From the NCBI GenBank assembly GCA_029339505.1, contig JAQISU010000179.1:10959001-11023000 (forward strand): 64,000 nucleotides of DNA, given 5' to 3'. The DNA is from Unio delphinus. Its lineage: Eukaryota > Mollusca > Bivalvia > Unionida > Unionidae. The translations under genes were made by a program, and so were the position numbers. Shown here in pieces: positions 51,039 through 61,469 of this stretch. How positions within the stretch are numbered: the stretch's first letter is position 1; each line of letters begins with the position of its first letter. The notes below the pieces were generated by a model. That model saw only the letters and a program-made list of their open reading frames with translations. It was not told the origin of the DNA and did not search any database.

Positions 51039-53835
51039 GTAGTGTCTGTAAACTTTACAAGTTTATATGACAATAATTTTGTTGTTTCATTATGGAAAAG
51101 TATAAATCCTACAAAGGCTCATGTGTATCCATGTGATGTCCAAGTTGGCCAAAATTGGTGGTGCTGTATTGTACCATTAAAAAACAGCAACTCAATAAAA
51201 AAAAGTTACAGACACTACACAAACAGGTATAAAAATGAAAGATAAAAGTATTGTTCTACTTGTCATTAAAACATTGTTTTGCTCATTAGAAAGTTCCATC
51301 TTATGTGATGTAATGTTGCATCATCTATTTACCTCTGCAGCCAAGAGCAAAAAAGTGATGCAATAACTCTCTTGATTGAATATTGCATCATTCTTGCAGC
51401 ACTGTCTGTTTGAGTAATTTACTACAAGACAATGTAACCTGAATTTCTTATCCTAGAAGAAGCTGCCTAATTACTTTTTCTGTTCTTTACCATGGTACAT
51501 CCCTAAGACATGGGAAGACGACAAAAGCAAACCTCTGGGAACAACTCTGGTAAGTTTGTATTGAATTGGTAAACCACACTCTTAAATTGTAGTGTCTGTA
51601 ACCAATATCCCCTTTTTATACTGTCTATGACTTTATCCCTGTTTTTTTTTAAATGAAGCCAAATTATGTTTCCTTTTACAGTATTGATGTGTAAGGCTAA
51701 ATTTTGACATATTGTCTGTCTGCAATTTGTAATATTTTGGTATATTTATAGTTTCTTTCATCTAGATTTCTGATAACAGGCAACATTTTCAGTGATTTCT
51801 TATAATATGCAATTGAAATTGAGTATTTTTGCATTCCATATCATTAGACTAATAAATTCAAACATAAATATTATGAGAATTCAATGAGCTCAGACTTAGT
51901 ATTGGATACATTGCTGATATTGTCAAATGGTTACAGACACTACTAAACATGTGAATTGACCCGACTGTTGTTTACATTATTAAGGAAAGTGTGCAATCAT
52001 TGTAAATGCTAGAACATTGAATAATCATCAGGTTTTATGCTATTTCTTTTTCAATCAGATACTTTTCTTTAAGAATCTACAGGTTATTCCAGTTTGCTTA
52101 TGTATGAAAACATATTGCGTAATCATTACAAGTATGTTTTGTAAAGTCTAAATTTCATCCGTATACATAGAGGAACAAAAATGAGAATGAAGTTGTTTGT
52201 TTTTAGGAAGCAAAGATAAGCCAGAAGAAGATGAACAGAAGATTAAAGCTAGAAGGGAGAAGACGAGGCTAAAGGTACAAGCCTGGAGAAAAAAACAGAG
52301 GGAAAATAAGGCGAAACGAGAGGAGCTAAAAAGGGTTGATAGAGAAAGAAGAAAAGATGCAAGACTACTAAAAAAACAGCAATCACTTTCCGATTCAAAT
52401 CTTCAACAAGAATTAAGAAGGAAAAAACGTGAAGAAATGAAAAGGTATCGCCAGAAAAACAAAGAAAAAGCAGCCCTGGCATTATCGGTTAATAAGAGTG
52501 TCGATTTAAGAAGTCCGAAAACTGCTGAATTAAGTAGAAAGAAGAAAGAAGCTGTGAAAAGAACCCAAGCATGGAGAATGCGTATCAAACTGAATGAAAG
52601 TATACAGCAAGAGTGTATTCAGACTGATTGTGAAATAGGAAATACTGGGTCAGCCAGAGATTCACCAATGAATAAAGTGTTACCTAAAGCAACTCTGTAC
52701 AGACAATTAAAAAAAGGTAAAGGAAGTATTACCAAATACCCCAAAGAGAAAAGCAGTCATCATAAGTAAATTAATTGAATCTCCATCAACATCAAAGTTT
52801 CTAAATAGGAATAAAATGATAATGACACCAGATTGCAGAAAAAAACTTGAATTGACAGATACTGTTATACAATCTATGTCAGAGAGCATTTCAGAAGTGA
52901 AAACAATGAAAGGGGGTGCAAAGAAACATGCATACAACATCATTTGTGACGCATTACTGAAGAAATATAAAAGAAACAGACTAAAAAAGTATTTCAAAGT
53001 ACCAGTGAAAGGGCAAAAACCTAGATCTACATGGTGGGAGACGAAACAAAGAAAGAGAAGAAGGGATGCACTTAACTCTCAATTAAAGAAATCTGTGAAA
53101 TATTTTTTTCTAAGTCCAGAAATCAGTAGGGAAGTGCCTAGGATCAATCACATATGGGTCTGTCTTTGAGTCAGCACCTTGGGTTGAACGATACTTTAGT
53201 GACTGATTTATTGAACATTCATTATACTTCAATATTTTGCTCTTACAAACACTATTTAGTAATAAACTTTTAAGTGCTATTTACCAGTTCATAATTTTAA
53301 CACAAGTATTGGATATATACCTGTTACAATGTGGTTTTACCATTTTATTAACTACTCAACATTCATTTAATGAATACTTCTAGTCAATGTGTTCATGTTG
53401 AATTATTTTGAAGTGAATTTTATGGAGATATGTATGGTTCTGCAGCTGTATTGAAATGCTATAGTTTTGTAGTGTCTGTAACCAATTTTATGGACAATGT
53501 ACTTCTGACTCTTATGGAAGTTTGCAATACTTTTGGCCAGTATTAATGATTTTGTTTGTTTAAATATTCTTCTTGGTGTTAGATAAATGCCTAAATAAGA
53601 TTATTCTATTTCTTTTATGTTTGTTATGCAAAAGTTTCATGGTTAGGTTTATTTCTAAGTGATACCTTTGTCATAGATGTTTTGATTTTGTTATTAAGTT
53701 GTTTACAACTTCCAGTTATGTTGTTTACTTTAAATGTTGATATCCTGTTACTGATGTTACTGTGAAAAAAATAAAGTTTTAAAGTTTTCATGTTGTTTTT
53801 CTTGCATGTTATACACCAAGTGTAGTGTCTGTAAC
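51039..53835. repeat. Six copies of the 14-bp motif GTAGTGTCTGTAAC in the transposon
   Basis: Forward copies at 51039-51052 (last base differs), 51589-51602, 53469-53482 and 53822-53835; reverse copies (GTTACAGACACTAC) at 51205-51218 and 51930-51943. They lie in the 5' region, in the intron and in the 3' untranslated part. I noticed none in the flanking blocks. Candidate binding sites for the element's own protein or a host factor; the function is inferred. Confidence 0.7.
51510..53169 (+). pseudogene. Two-exon transposon gene for a very basic protein, frameshifted
   Basis: Exon 1 (51510-51549) starts AAGACATGG (good context) and encodes MGRRQKQTSGNNS up to the donor CTG|GTAAGT. Exon 2 starts at 52207 after TGTTTTTAG and continues in frame with GSKDKPEEDEQ. 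The region has heavily charged Lys/Arg helices (KVQAWRKKQRE, KRVDRERRKDARL). At 52711-52717 a run of seven A has one base too many; after it the next frame carries on with LPNTPKRKAV, KLIESPSTS and KKHAYNIICDALLKKYK to a stop at 53167-53169. From memory this resembles the N-terminal part of a widespread metazoan transposon protein family that I cannot name. The usual C-terminal half is absent. Mapping error in the homopolymer is the alternative to a true mutation. Confidence 0.65.
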
Positions 53836-53996
53836 TGTTGTTATACCACAGAATTGAAATAATGGTTAAACAAAATCGCATGCATGTTCAAGCTAAATCT
53901 AACTTGATCTGACTAGGGGACACCCTAGGGTATATAATGAGCTTCATTAAAACGTTCTATCAAACATTTCAATTTTTTAAGTGAGTGAGACTACTC

Positions 53997-54022
53997 TCAG
54001 CACCAATACCGTGTTTTAGCCG
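53997..54022 (-). repeat. Right terminal inverted repeat of the transposon
   Basis: 26 bp, perfect inverse match to 50448-50473, followed by the second TAG and then the flank ACATTTCAT shared with block A. Confidence 0.95.
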
Positions 54023-54727
54023 TAGACATTTCATATCAGGTTATAACACGTAATTTTTTATTACTGGCTGCTACATAGTGAATGTTTTACTTGCTTTGAT
54101 CACACTAACTAGTGCTCACTATGCCTGATGTATTTTCATGATTATTGTACCAGCCAATATTTATACTGAGATCGAATTATCAATATTAAACTGAATCATT
54201 CAACTTGTATTATTTCAAACCTTCTAAAAAGTAATTTTCTATGATTATGTTATTTAACATTGCGCTGTAAAGACTGTAAAACCTCAATCAAATACTCCGT
54301 TATGGAAATGGCGATTATCCTATTGACCATGTATTAGCTGCAAAGAAAATTATGTGAACGTCACTTTGTGGGAAACGATAATGCATTGTTTAAAGCAAAC
54401 GTGTTGCTTGATAACTTGTTTGAATCGCTTTCTTGCTATATTTGTCGTCTTTTCTAAACTGCCTAAGCTCTGGCGTCTTTAATTCAATGTATGTCTTCCA
54501 TAAGTGTTATACATTTAATTCTAGGCGGTTCATTTATTGTTGTGAAATTGCTTTGTTTACTATTCTATTTTTCATGTGATGTTTGTTGAAGTATTTTAAT
54601 CAAAAATACCATTTTCCATTTTCGTACCTATGCAGCTTACATATGTCATCATAAGATATTTCTCTCTTTATCTTATGATAGGTTTCATGATTATTAACAA
54701 TAATTAATTCCTGCAGTTGTATATATA

Positions 54728-56291
54728 TAAAGTTATATGTCGCAGAATATCGACGTCTTCTTCCTGATATAAACATGGATAGACCGTCAAGCGATGAGGC
54801 CAAGTGCGCGGATCTAAGAAGCACCGGTTAATACAGCAAGGCATTCCCCACCACTCTTGCAGAGGTGGACTTGCCGTCATCAAAAAGAACTCCATGATAC
54901 AATGTTTGAAACACAACACAACCTTCTATTTCTGCCACACATCGTTTGAACTTGTCCAAACAACACATACACACTGGTCAAAAGGTCAGTCCATTTTGTC
55001 TTCCTCTACCGCCCTCCACCTGGTAGAAAAAAGCAGACACAATCTCTATTTTTGGAGCAGTGTCCGAATCTCCATGACGATGGAATATCGATAGGTGGCA
55101 ACCTGCTTATTCTTGAAACTTGCATCTTTCACTTTCACATCCTGGAAACCTATACACTTCAAAAATTCGAGATTTCAGTCATGTTATCAACCGTAAACAG
55201 TCATTTGACCAACCCAACCATAAATATGGTCACGTTTCATACTGGATTCTTCCTAGACCTAATGATACCATTCAACGATCTACCATTGTGTACCACGAAC
55301 GTGCATCAGATCACATTTGCATTATATGCCATCTCGACGTTTCAGTCCTTAACACTTCACTTTATTTACCACTAAGAGAAACCACCGGATGATAAATAAA
55401 ACCAAACTTATGCATGACATCCAAGCAAACCTAACAACTTGCTTACCTGCTACAACATAACATTTCGATAACTGCCTTCGTTCAGTAAAAAAACATGCCA
55501 CATGCACCAAATGCAGATTATCAATTGAAAAGTGTTTTTCATGATATGGCAATGTTAGGGACCACCTTCGCACTGCTATAAGAAACAGCCGTAAGGCGGG
55601 TATTCTTTAGCTTTCCATCAGACTCACTATTCATAAACAAATCTATGAAACTGCCAATAAGAACGTCACATAGTCCATTTAGCCAATTTATCCCACTACA
55701 GCACCTGCAAAAAACTATTCGAGATTACCAACAAACTAATGTCAAGAAGGAAATTTATACCACTTCCATTTGCTTTCTCTCCAGTAGACATTCAGAACTT
55801 GCTTGTACATTTATTGCGTCACAAGGTACAAAACATTAAATATAAGCTTGATATCACAATTTCAATTGAATCGTCATTACCAAACAGTAGCGATACTGAA
55901 CTTCAGCGACAACCGTTAGAAGCATGTAAATCTGTCTCTATGAATGAATTACAGAAAATCATGATGAACAGTGTAGCATAGACAGTTGAACTTGATCTAA
56001 TTCCAACATAACTACTAATTGGGTGCTTAGATTTAATATTAGCATCACTAACTGATGTGTTTAAAACATCCCTCTCATCCGGGAAATTCCCATAATTTAG
56101 CTGATTACCGCGCAGTTTTTAAGCTCCCGTTCATATCAAACAACTTAGATAAATTAGATTGTATCTCAATTGAGTTCTAACAGTCTTTTTAGTAATGTAC
56201 AGTCTCCATATAACCCTTGCAAAAGTAATGATACTACTATTCAAATTGTATCTGCAAATGGAATTCATTTCAGACCAGTCAATATAGGTAT

Positions 56292-56366
<75 letters not shown>

Positions 56367-57373
56367 GTGTCTCACCAATTGTACGCAGATGGCACCCATA
56401 CATACAAATCTAGCCACCCAACTGATGTTAATGCTACCATCCAAGGAGTAGAGAGGTGCATTTCTGATGTGAAATCGGGGATGACATGTAACAATGTAAC
56501 AAGCTGCAGATGAATGATAATAAAACTGAGACCATTCTAATCACAGCACAAAGAATATCTCATTCACATGCTTTACCGTAAAGAATAAATATTAGCAGCA
56601 CCAATATTAAATTCACACATTCAGTACGAACTATAAGTGTTACTCTAGAGAGTATTCACGCATTAAACTAACATGTCATAAACATATGCAAGGCTGCATA
56701 TCTTGAGCTGAGACGCATCAGCTCCATTAGCGTTCTATTTCAGTTTATGCAACTAAAACACTTGTGTTAGTACTTTCAAGACAGGACTATTTTAACTCAA
56801 TTAGGTCTGATTAATCTCAATATCTACTCCTGAAATTTAAAAAAAAATCCAACGACAGCTGTTTGGATCATCGTTATAGCTCCACGATCTGCGCATACCT
56901 CACCGCTGCTCTACACTCACTATCCATTCCATACAGAATCCCATACAAAATTTGTTCTCCGTGCTACGTTTCACTGACGGACTCCAGTCCAATATACCTA
57001 TCCGGCCTCACCCATGTGTAGACACCAGGAAGATGCTTACGCTCCTCTTCTAACAATCGTATACTCATTAGTCCACACTATGAAAACGAAGTCACATGGA
57101 CAATGTTCTTTTGCATAGCAGGGTTCAGCAACTTGGAATAAATTGCCCATGGATATTAGATACAAAGTCGCAGTGATTACTTTCAAGAGTACTTTGTCGA
57201 AAGCGAGAATAAACTTAAAGACCTAATAATGTTAGTTACAGCATTCTGTGTGTTTTCCAGTTCCATAGTGTTTGTTTTTGTGTTTTCTTATTTGTAATCA
57301 TATCTATATAGATGGTGAAAAGCGCTTAGAGCTTCTAAAAATTTGGACCTATGCAAAGTCCTCATTATTATTG
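54728..57373 (+). mobile_element. Decayed CR1-like LINE, block A2, interrupted by TA repeat
   Basis: Counterpart of 21790-24425. The endonuclease frame is better kept (SCRGGLAVIKKNSM, GGNLLILETCIFHFHILE). The catalytic box reads YADGTHTY (56382-56393). About 70 bp that in block A include the GSVLGHA-type motif before the catalytic box are replaced by a TA array at 56295-56363. Confidence 0.75.
56295..56363. repeat. TA microsatellite inside the LINE (block A2)
   Basis: Replaces about 70 bp of LINE sequence that is present in block A. Confidence 0.95.
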
Positions 57374-57699
57374 TGAAAAATGGATATGATACATTCCATC
57401 TATACAGCAATTTGATTTTTATTGTCACCCTTGAAACGCACCATAGCTTGGACACACAGAGATAGTGATGTCAGTTCATCGAACGCGGTAGCTTCTGACT
57501 GCAATATGCAATAATATTCATCTTAAAGTACTTAGACTCTCCACTATGAGACGGGTGATAAACATGGAAAACGTGGCCTGAGTTAATACCCAAGTAGCCC
57601 GGTATCATTATGTTTGTCTACCATATCTTTCTTCATTGGTGTACGGACACATACAACACCATGCCAGAATGTTTCGGTGTCTACGCTGCCTAGATGTAC

Positions 57700-57790
57700 T
57701 CATCACGAAAAATGTAAACAACCAGCTGAAGTATCACTAGTTTCTACATCACGAATAATGTAAACAACCAGCTGAAATATCACTAGTTTG
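57700..57790 (-). repeat. Two inverted 46-bp satellite units at the duplication edge
   Basis: CATCACGAAAAATGTAAACA... and CATCACGAATAATGTAAACA... are reverse-complement satellite units, about 1.9 copies. They start exactly where block A2 homology ends. Confidence 0.85.
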
Positions 57791-57791
57791 C

Positions 57792-58504
57792 AACTTCTTA
57801 GAAAGTGATACATAATACAAACAATATTAAACTTTGCCTCCCAAAATATAAAAGTGTTTTATGTGTGTTTCTATCCCCCGTAGGTATGCAGTTGGTGGAT
57901 AGTGCATCTATTCAGCCAGATATCTGATGCGTACCCCACCCTCACCCCCACACCTCCCAAAAATTCTTGTTAGGTTTAATGCCATTTTTATGCACATCAT
58001 AGGCTATACATAGCGGCCACTCGGGCACTCACCCCCACCCCGACATTTTAAATTAAAAGATAAATAGTTGATATGGTGGCAATAATAAGTATTGACTAGA
58101 ATACATCAGATTAAACTTTTCCTGAAAATTTGAAAACAGTAAATAGTGTGGTTGTTTGAAGATGTCAAAATTATGTATCTCACTTGCATTTCATTGAGAC
58201 CAAACATAATTTGTAGATTATGTAATGATAAATATTTCCTTCAATTCTTTGTTTTAATTTTACCATTTCATTATCTCGAGATGTAAAAATGATTTTCTAC
58301 CTGATTGCTGAATGGTTGCAAATAGCCATCACAAACAAAATTTGCCTACAAATATTCTAAATATGGCTGATTTTGTTTAGATTTTAAAATATATTTTGAT
58401 TTGGTTGTTATTGTAATTAAGATTATGTCATCCCCATAAGTTCATGAAGTTCAGATGGATAATATATAACATTGTTTGTGTTATGTATCACTTTCTAATA
58501 AGTT
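57792..58504. mobile_element. 713-bp element with 37-bp imperfect inverted ends
   Basis: Left end AACTTCTTAGAAAGTGATAC... (57792-57828) and right end (58468-58504) are inverse copies with three mismatches. The interior is AT-rich, noncoding, and contains a SINE tail fragment. ACTAG occurs close outside both ends but a clean target duplication is not evident. Candidate MITE. Confidence 0.55.
57965..58040 (-). mobile_element. SINE tail fragment
   Basis: GTTTAATGCCATTTTTATGCAC through GGCTATACATAGCGGCCACTCGGG matches the tail of the SINE at 1758-2004, with the internal part missing. It sits inside the TIR element 57792-58504. Confidence 0.5.
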
Positions 58505-58940
58505 ACTAGAAGCTGAAAGAATCATCGTATTCCTAACCTAATTATGTTCATATGAGGAATAAATATTTCAGACTACATGTATAATAGAGCATCTAAGGTA
58601 TCAACATATCACGACGTCAGGAGTCTGAACTTTGATTAAATGCACTGTATATGTGCACAGAATTTTATACATTTCATTCTAGTGGGAAGAATGCTATTTA
58701 TAGCACTAGGTATTGAGTAATCAAAGGTCAATACTGTCTACAAGATTTATATACCTGTCCGCTAAGTAAAACATGAAAAGGCTTAACAAATAAGTATACA
58801 TATTGACTTTGAACATATACATAGTTCTTGTATGAGATAAGGCACTAATATATATAACTTTTGATATGAAATATACATTAGAACACTGCCTTCCCGTAAC
58901 CCCACTTTGGGGATGAAATCCCACAACCCACGTAATCCTA

Positions 58941-58941
58941 G

Positions 58942-59025
<84 letters not shown>
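58941..59025. repeat. TA microsatellite
   Basis: TA array with one AATA interruption near its left edge. Confidence 0.95.
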
Positions 59026-59026
<1 letters not shown>

Positions 59027-59059
59027 TTTGTGTGTCTGTTGTGTGTATGTAAACGTGAA

Positions 59060-59125
59060 AACGTAATGGTAAGATCATTCGGCCTCTAGTCGCACTGACC
59101 GATTCGACTCTTGACTAGCGCAAGA
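59060..59125 (+). mobile_element. Possible tRNA-derived SINE head next to a TA array
   Basis: ATTCGGCCTCTAGTCGCACTGACC followed by GATTCGACTC, a near-consensus B box, with a poor A box upstream. Weak; it could be chance. Confidence 0.25.
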
Positions 59126-59280
59126 TCCCACTTTTTCCTCTTGTCAATATTGTATTGTCTTGTTTGGTATTAATACATCTTGATAAATGGATAAATGAAA
59201 TGACACTCTTTCCAGCATGCTTTCCGTAGTTCATGCTTACTACTTGCACTAGTTCTTCGTTTGTCTGTTTCCGTGTTCAG

Positions 59281-60249
59281 ACTAGTGATATTTCAGCTGG
59301 TTGTTTACATTATTCGTGATGTACAAACTAGTGATATTTAAGCTAGTTGTTTACATTATTCGTGATGTACAAACTAGTGATATTTCAGGTGGTTGTTTAC
59401 ATTATTCGTGCTGTAAAAACTATTGATATTTCAGCTAATTGTTTACATTATTCGTGATGTACAAACTAGTTATATTTCAGGTGGTTGTTTACATTATTCG
59501 TTATGTACAAACTAGTGATATTTCAGCTAGTTGTTTACATTATTCGTGATGTACAAACTAGTGATATTTCAGATGGTTTTTTACATTATTCGCGATGTAC
59601 AAACTAGTGATATTTCAGCTGGTTGTTTACATTTTTCGTGATGTACAAACTAGTGATATTTCAGCTAGTTGTTTACATTATTCGTGATGTACAAACTAGT
59701 TATATTTCAAGTGGTTGTTTACATTATTCGTTATGTACAAACTAGTGATATTTCGGCTAGTTGTTTACATTATTCGTGATGTACAAACTAGTGATATTTC
59801 AGATGGTTGTTTACATTATTCGCGATGTACAAACTAGTGATATTTCAGCTGGTTGTTTACATTTTTCGTGATGTACAAACTAGCGATATTTCAGCTGGTT
59901 GTTTACATTATTCGTGATGTACAAACTTGCGATATTTCAGCTGGTTGTTTACATTATTCGTTATGTAAAAAATAGCGATATTTCAGCTGGTTGTTTACAT
60001 TATTCGTTATGTACAAACTAGTGATATTTCAGCTGGTGGTTTACATTATTCGTTATGTGCAAACTAGCTATATTTCAGCTGGTTGTTTACATTATTCGTG
60101 ATGTACAAACTAGCGATATTTCAGCTGGTTGTTTACATTTTTCGTGATTAACAAACTTATGATATTTGAGCTGGTTGTTTACATTATTTGCTATGTACAA
60201 ACTAGTGATATTTCAGCTGGTTGTTTACATTTTTCGTGATCTACAAACT
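59281..60249 (+). repeat. 46-bp satellite, about 21 units
   Basis: Unit ACTAGTGATATTTCAGCTGG plus TTGTTTACATTATTCGTGAT plus GTACAA, 46 bp. Variants are shared at a 230-bp (five-unit) spacing: the block from about 59470 recurs from 59700, which indicates higher-order amplification. No ORF. Two inverted units lie 1.5 kb to the left. Confidence 0.9.
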
Positions 60250-60341
60250 GTATTCGTTTAACAGCATTAAAACACATAAATAGCTTTAAGATGCACTATA
60301 ATGGGAGCTATGGACATGCATAGACAGCCGACCATATATAT

Positions 60342-60400
60342 GGCGTGGTGGGAATCGAACACGTGTCCCTTGGATTACAAGTCAAACACTCTTCTACATA
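60342..60400 (-). ncRNA. tRNA-Thr-like remnant, probably SINE head
   Basis: The minus strand reads GAGTGTTTGACTTGTAATCC, then a perfect B box (GTTCGATTC, 60360-60352) and CCCACCACGCC. The anticodon-loop position shows TGT (60379-60377). The D arm and the 5' acceptor half are not convincing, so this is a tRNA-derived remnant, not a functional tRNA. Confidence 0.45.
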
Positions 60401-60449
60401 TCTATATGGAAAGTTTGGTTGATATGGACACCGTCCCCATTCCCCTTCC

Positions 60450-61080
60450 ATATATAAACGGCTATGTTTACGAATGTGTTCAATATTTCATTATTATAGT
60501 ATAGAACAATTTATACAGCTATTGACAAGAAATTTGTGTTCAGTGAATTACACAAACGTATTCTATTTAAAAATAGATAATGACGACGTTGCCCCATGGA
60601 CTGTCCAGAAAACGCTTAGTTATTTGCTGCATGTAATGTCAATCCACGATTCATCAACTCATTATATGGATATAAGTGTCTCCTAAGGGCCACTGGATGA
60701 GATTACGCCTTTATTATCATAGTCTGAACATCAGGTAATTTGTGTCCTTTTTAAAAAAAATAGAACACAAACAAAACTGTCTGAACGTAGATGTAAGCAG
60801 CAGGACAGGCTCCATATTCAGCTACAATTTTTACAGCTTGCCGGATAGTTAATATGTAATACAAAATAAATCATACTATATATTTCAACGAATTGTATTG
60901 TTTCTTTTCCGTATGTGCGCACCCGAATGTTTAAAAGCGACTTAAATCATTTATGAGGCGAAGAGTTCGTGGAGAAATGTTTTAAGAATTTTACTTGGTG
61001 AAAACTATTTCACGAAATATTTCAGATGATGTTTGTTTAATAGCGTAAATCTCTAAGACGAATATAATATCCTCCGTTAC
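60450..61080. other. Noncoding, nothing recognised
   Basis: AT-rich sequence with short ORFs only. Confidence 0.6.
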
Positions 61081-61089
61081 CTAGTCTGG

Positions 61090-61425
61090 TACAAGAATCT
61101 TATCTTCCATTTCCGTGTCAGGTACATGTACAGTATCTTCTTTATCCATGTCAGGTACAAGTACAGTATCTTCATTTCTGTGTCGGGTAAATTTACAGTA
61201 TCTTTAATTTCCGTGTCAGGTACAATTAGAGTATCTTCAATTTCTGTGTCGGGTAAATTTACAGTATCTTTAATTTCCGTGTCAGGTACAATTAGAGTAT
61301 ATTCTATTTCTGTATCAGGTACAATTAGAGTATCTTCTATTTCCGTATCAAGTACAATTAGAGTATCTTCTATTTCCGTATCAGGTACATGTACAGTATC
61401 TTCTTTATCCGTGTTTTCAAAACCT
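61090..61425 (-). repeat. 33-bp minisatellite, open in frame on both strands
   Basis: About ten units of 33 bp. The minus frame from an ATG at 61430 reads MSGFENTDKEDTVHVP and then repeats DTEIEDTLIVP, with a DTEIKDTVNLP variant alternating as a 66-bp pair; a later one-base shift changes the frame. The plus strand reads SVSGTIRVSSI repeats. Because 33 is a multiple of three, open frames are expected in any phase lacking a stop, so coding is unproven. Confidence 0.6.
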
Positions 61426-61469
61426 GACATAATAGACTTTAAAAAGATGGCAGAACTCTTATGAAATCA

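Larger units (their letters stand above)
50448..54022 (+). mobile_element. DNA transposon, 3,575 bp, 26-bp TIRs, TAG duplication
   Basis: The left end (50448-50473) begins CGGCTAAAACACGG and the right end (53997-54022) is its exact reverse complement over 26 bp. TAG flanks both sides, and block A holds the uninterrupted site CACTTTAGACATTT with TAG at 21085-21087. The boundaries are therefore certain to the base. It carries a split basic-protein gene with a frameshift and no visible catalytic domain, so it is probably non-autonomous now. A 3-bp duplication and CGG ends do not let me assign a superfamily; hAT (8 bp), Tc1/mariner (TA) and piggyBac (TTAA) are excluded. Confidence 0.92.
39813..57706 (+). 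repeat. Segmental duplication block A2 (17.9 kb)
   Basis: Direct repeat of 10621-24779, longer mainly because of a 3.6-kb transposon at 50448-54022. Further private changes are a 76-bp tandem duplication at 43005-43156, different microsatellite lengths, and a TA array that replaces part of the LINE. The left edge lies inside the splice-acceptor region of lectin exon 3. The right edge joins an inverted 46-bp satellite unit at the shared string CATCAC. Confidence 0.9.

Noticed and set aside
50976..51245. 89-codon ORF at the left end of the DNA transposon
   Set aside because: It contains two copies of the 14-bp motif read in different frames, lacks recognisable domains, and lies upstream of the better-supported two-exon gene.
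52249..52997. Minus-strand ORFs opposite the transposon gene
   Set aside because: Antisense shadows of a Lys/Arg-rich coding strand.
59281..60249. CRISPR-like array (regular 46-bp spacing)
   Set aside because: Units are contiguous repeats without unique spacers, in eukaryotic DNA; an ordinary satellite.
61126..61464. Plus-strand SVSGTIRVSSI repeat ORF
   Set aside because: Opposite strand of the 33-bp minisatellite; open only because the period is a multiple of three.
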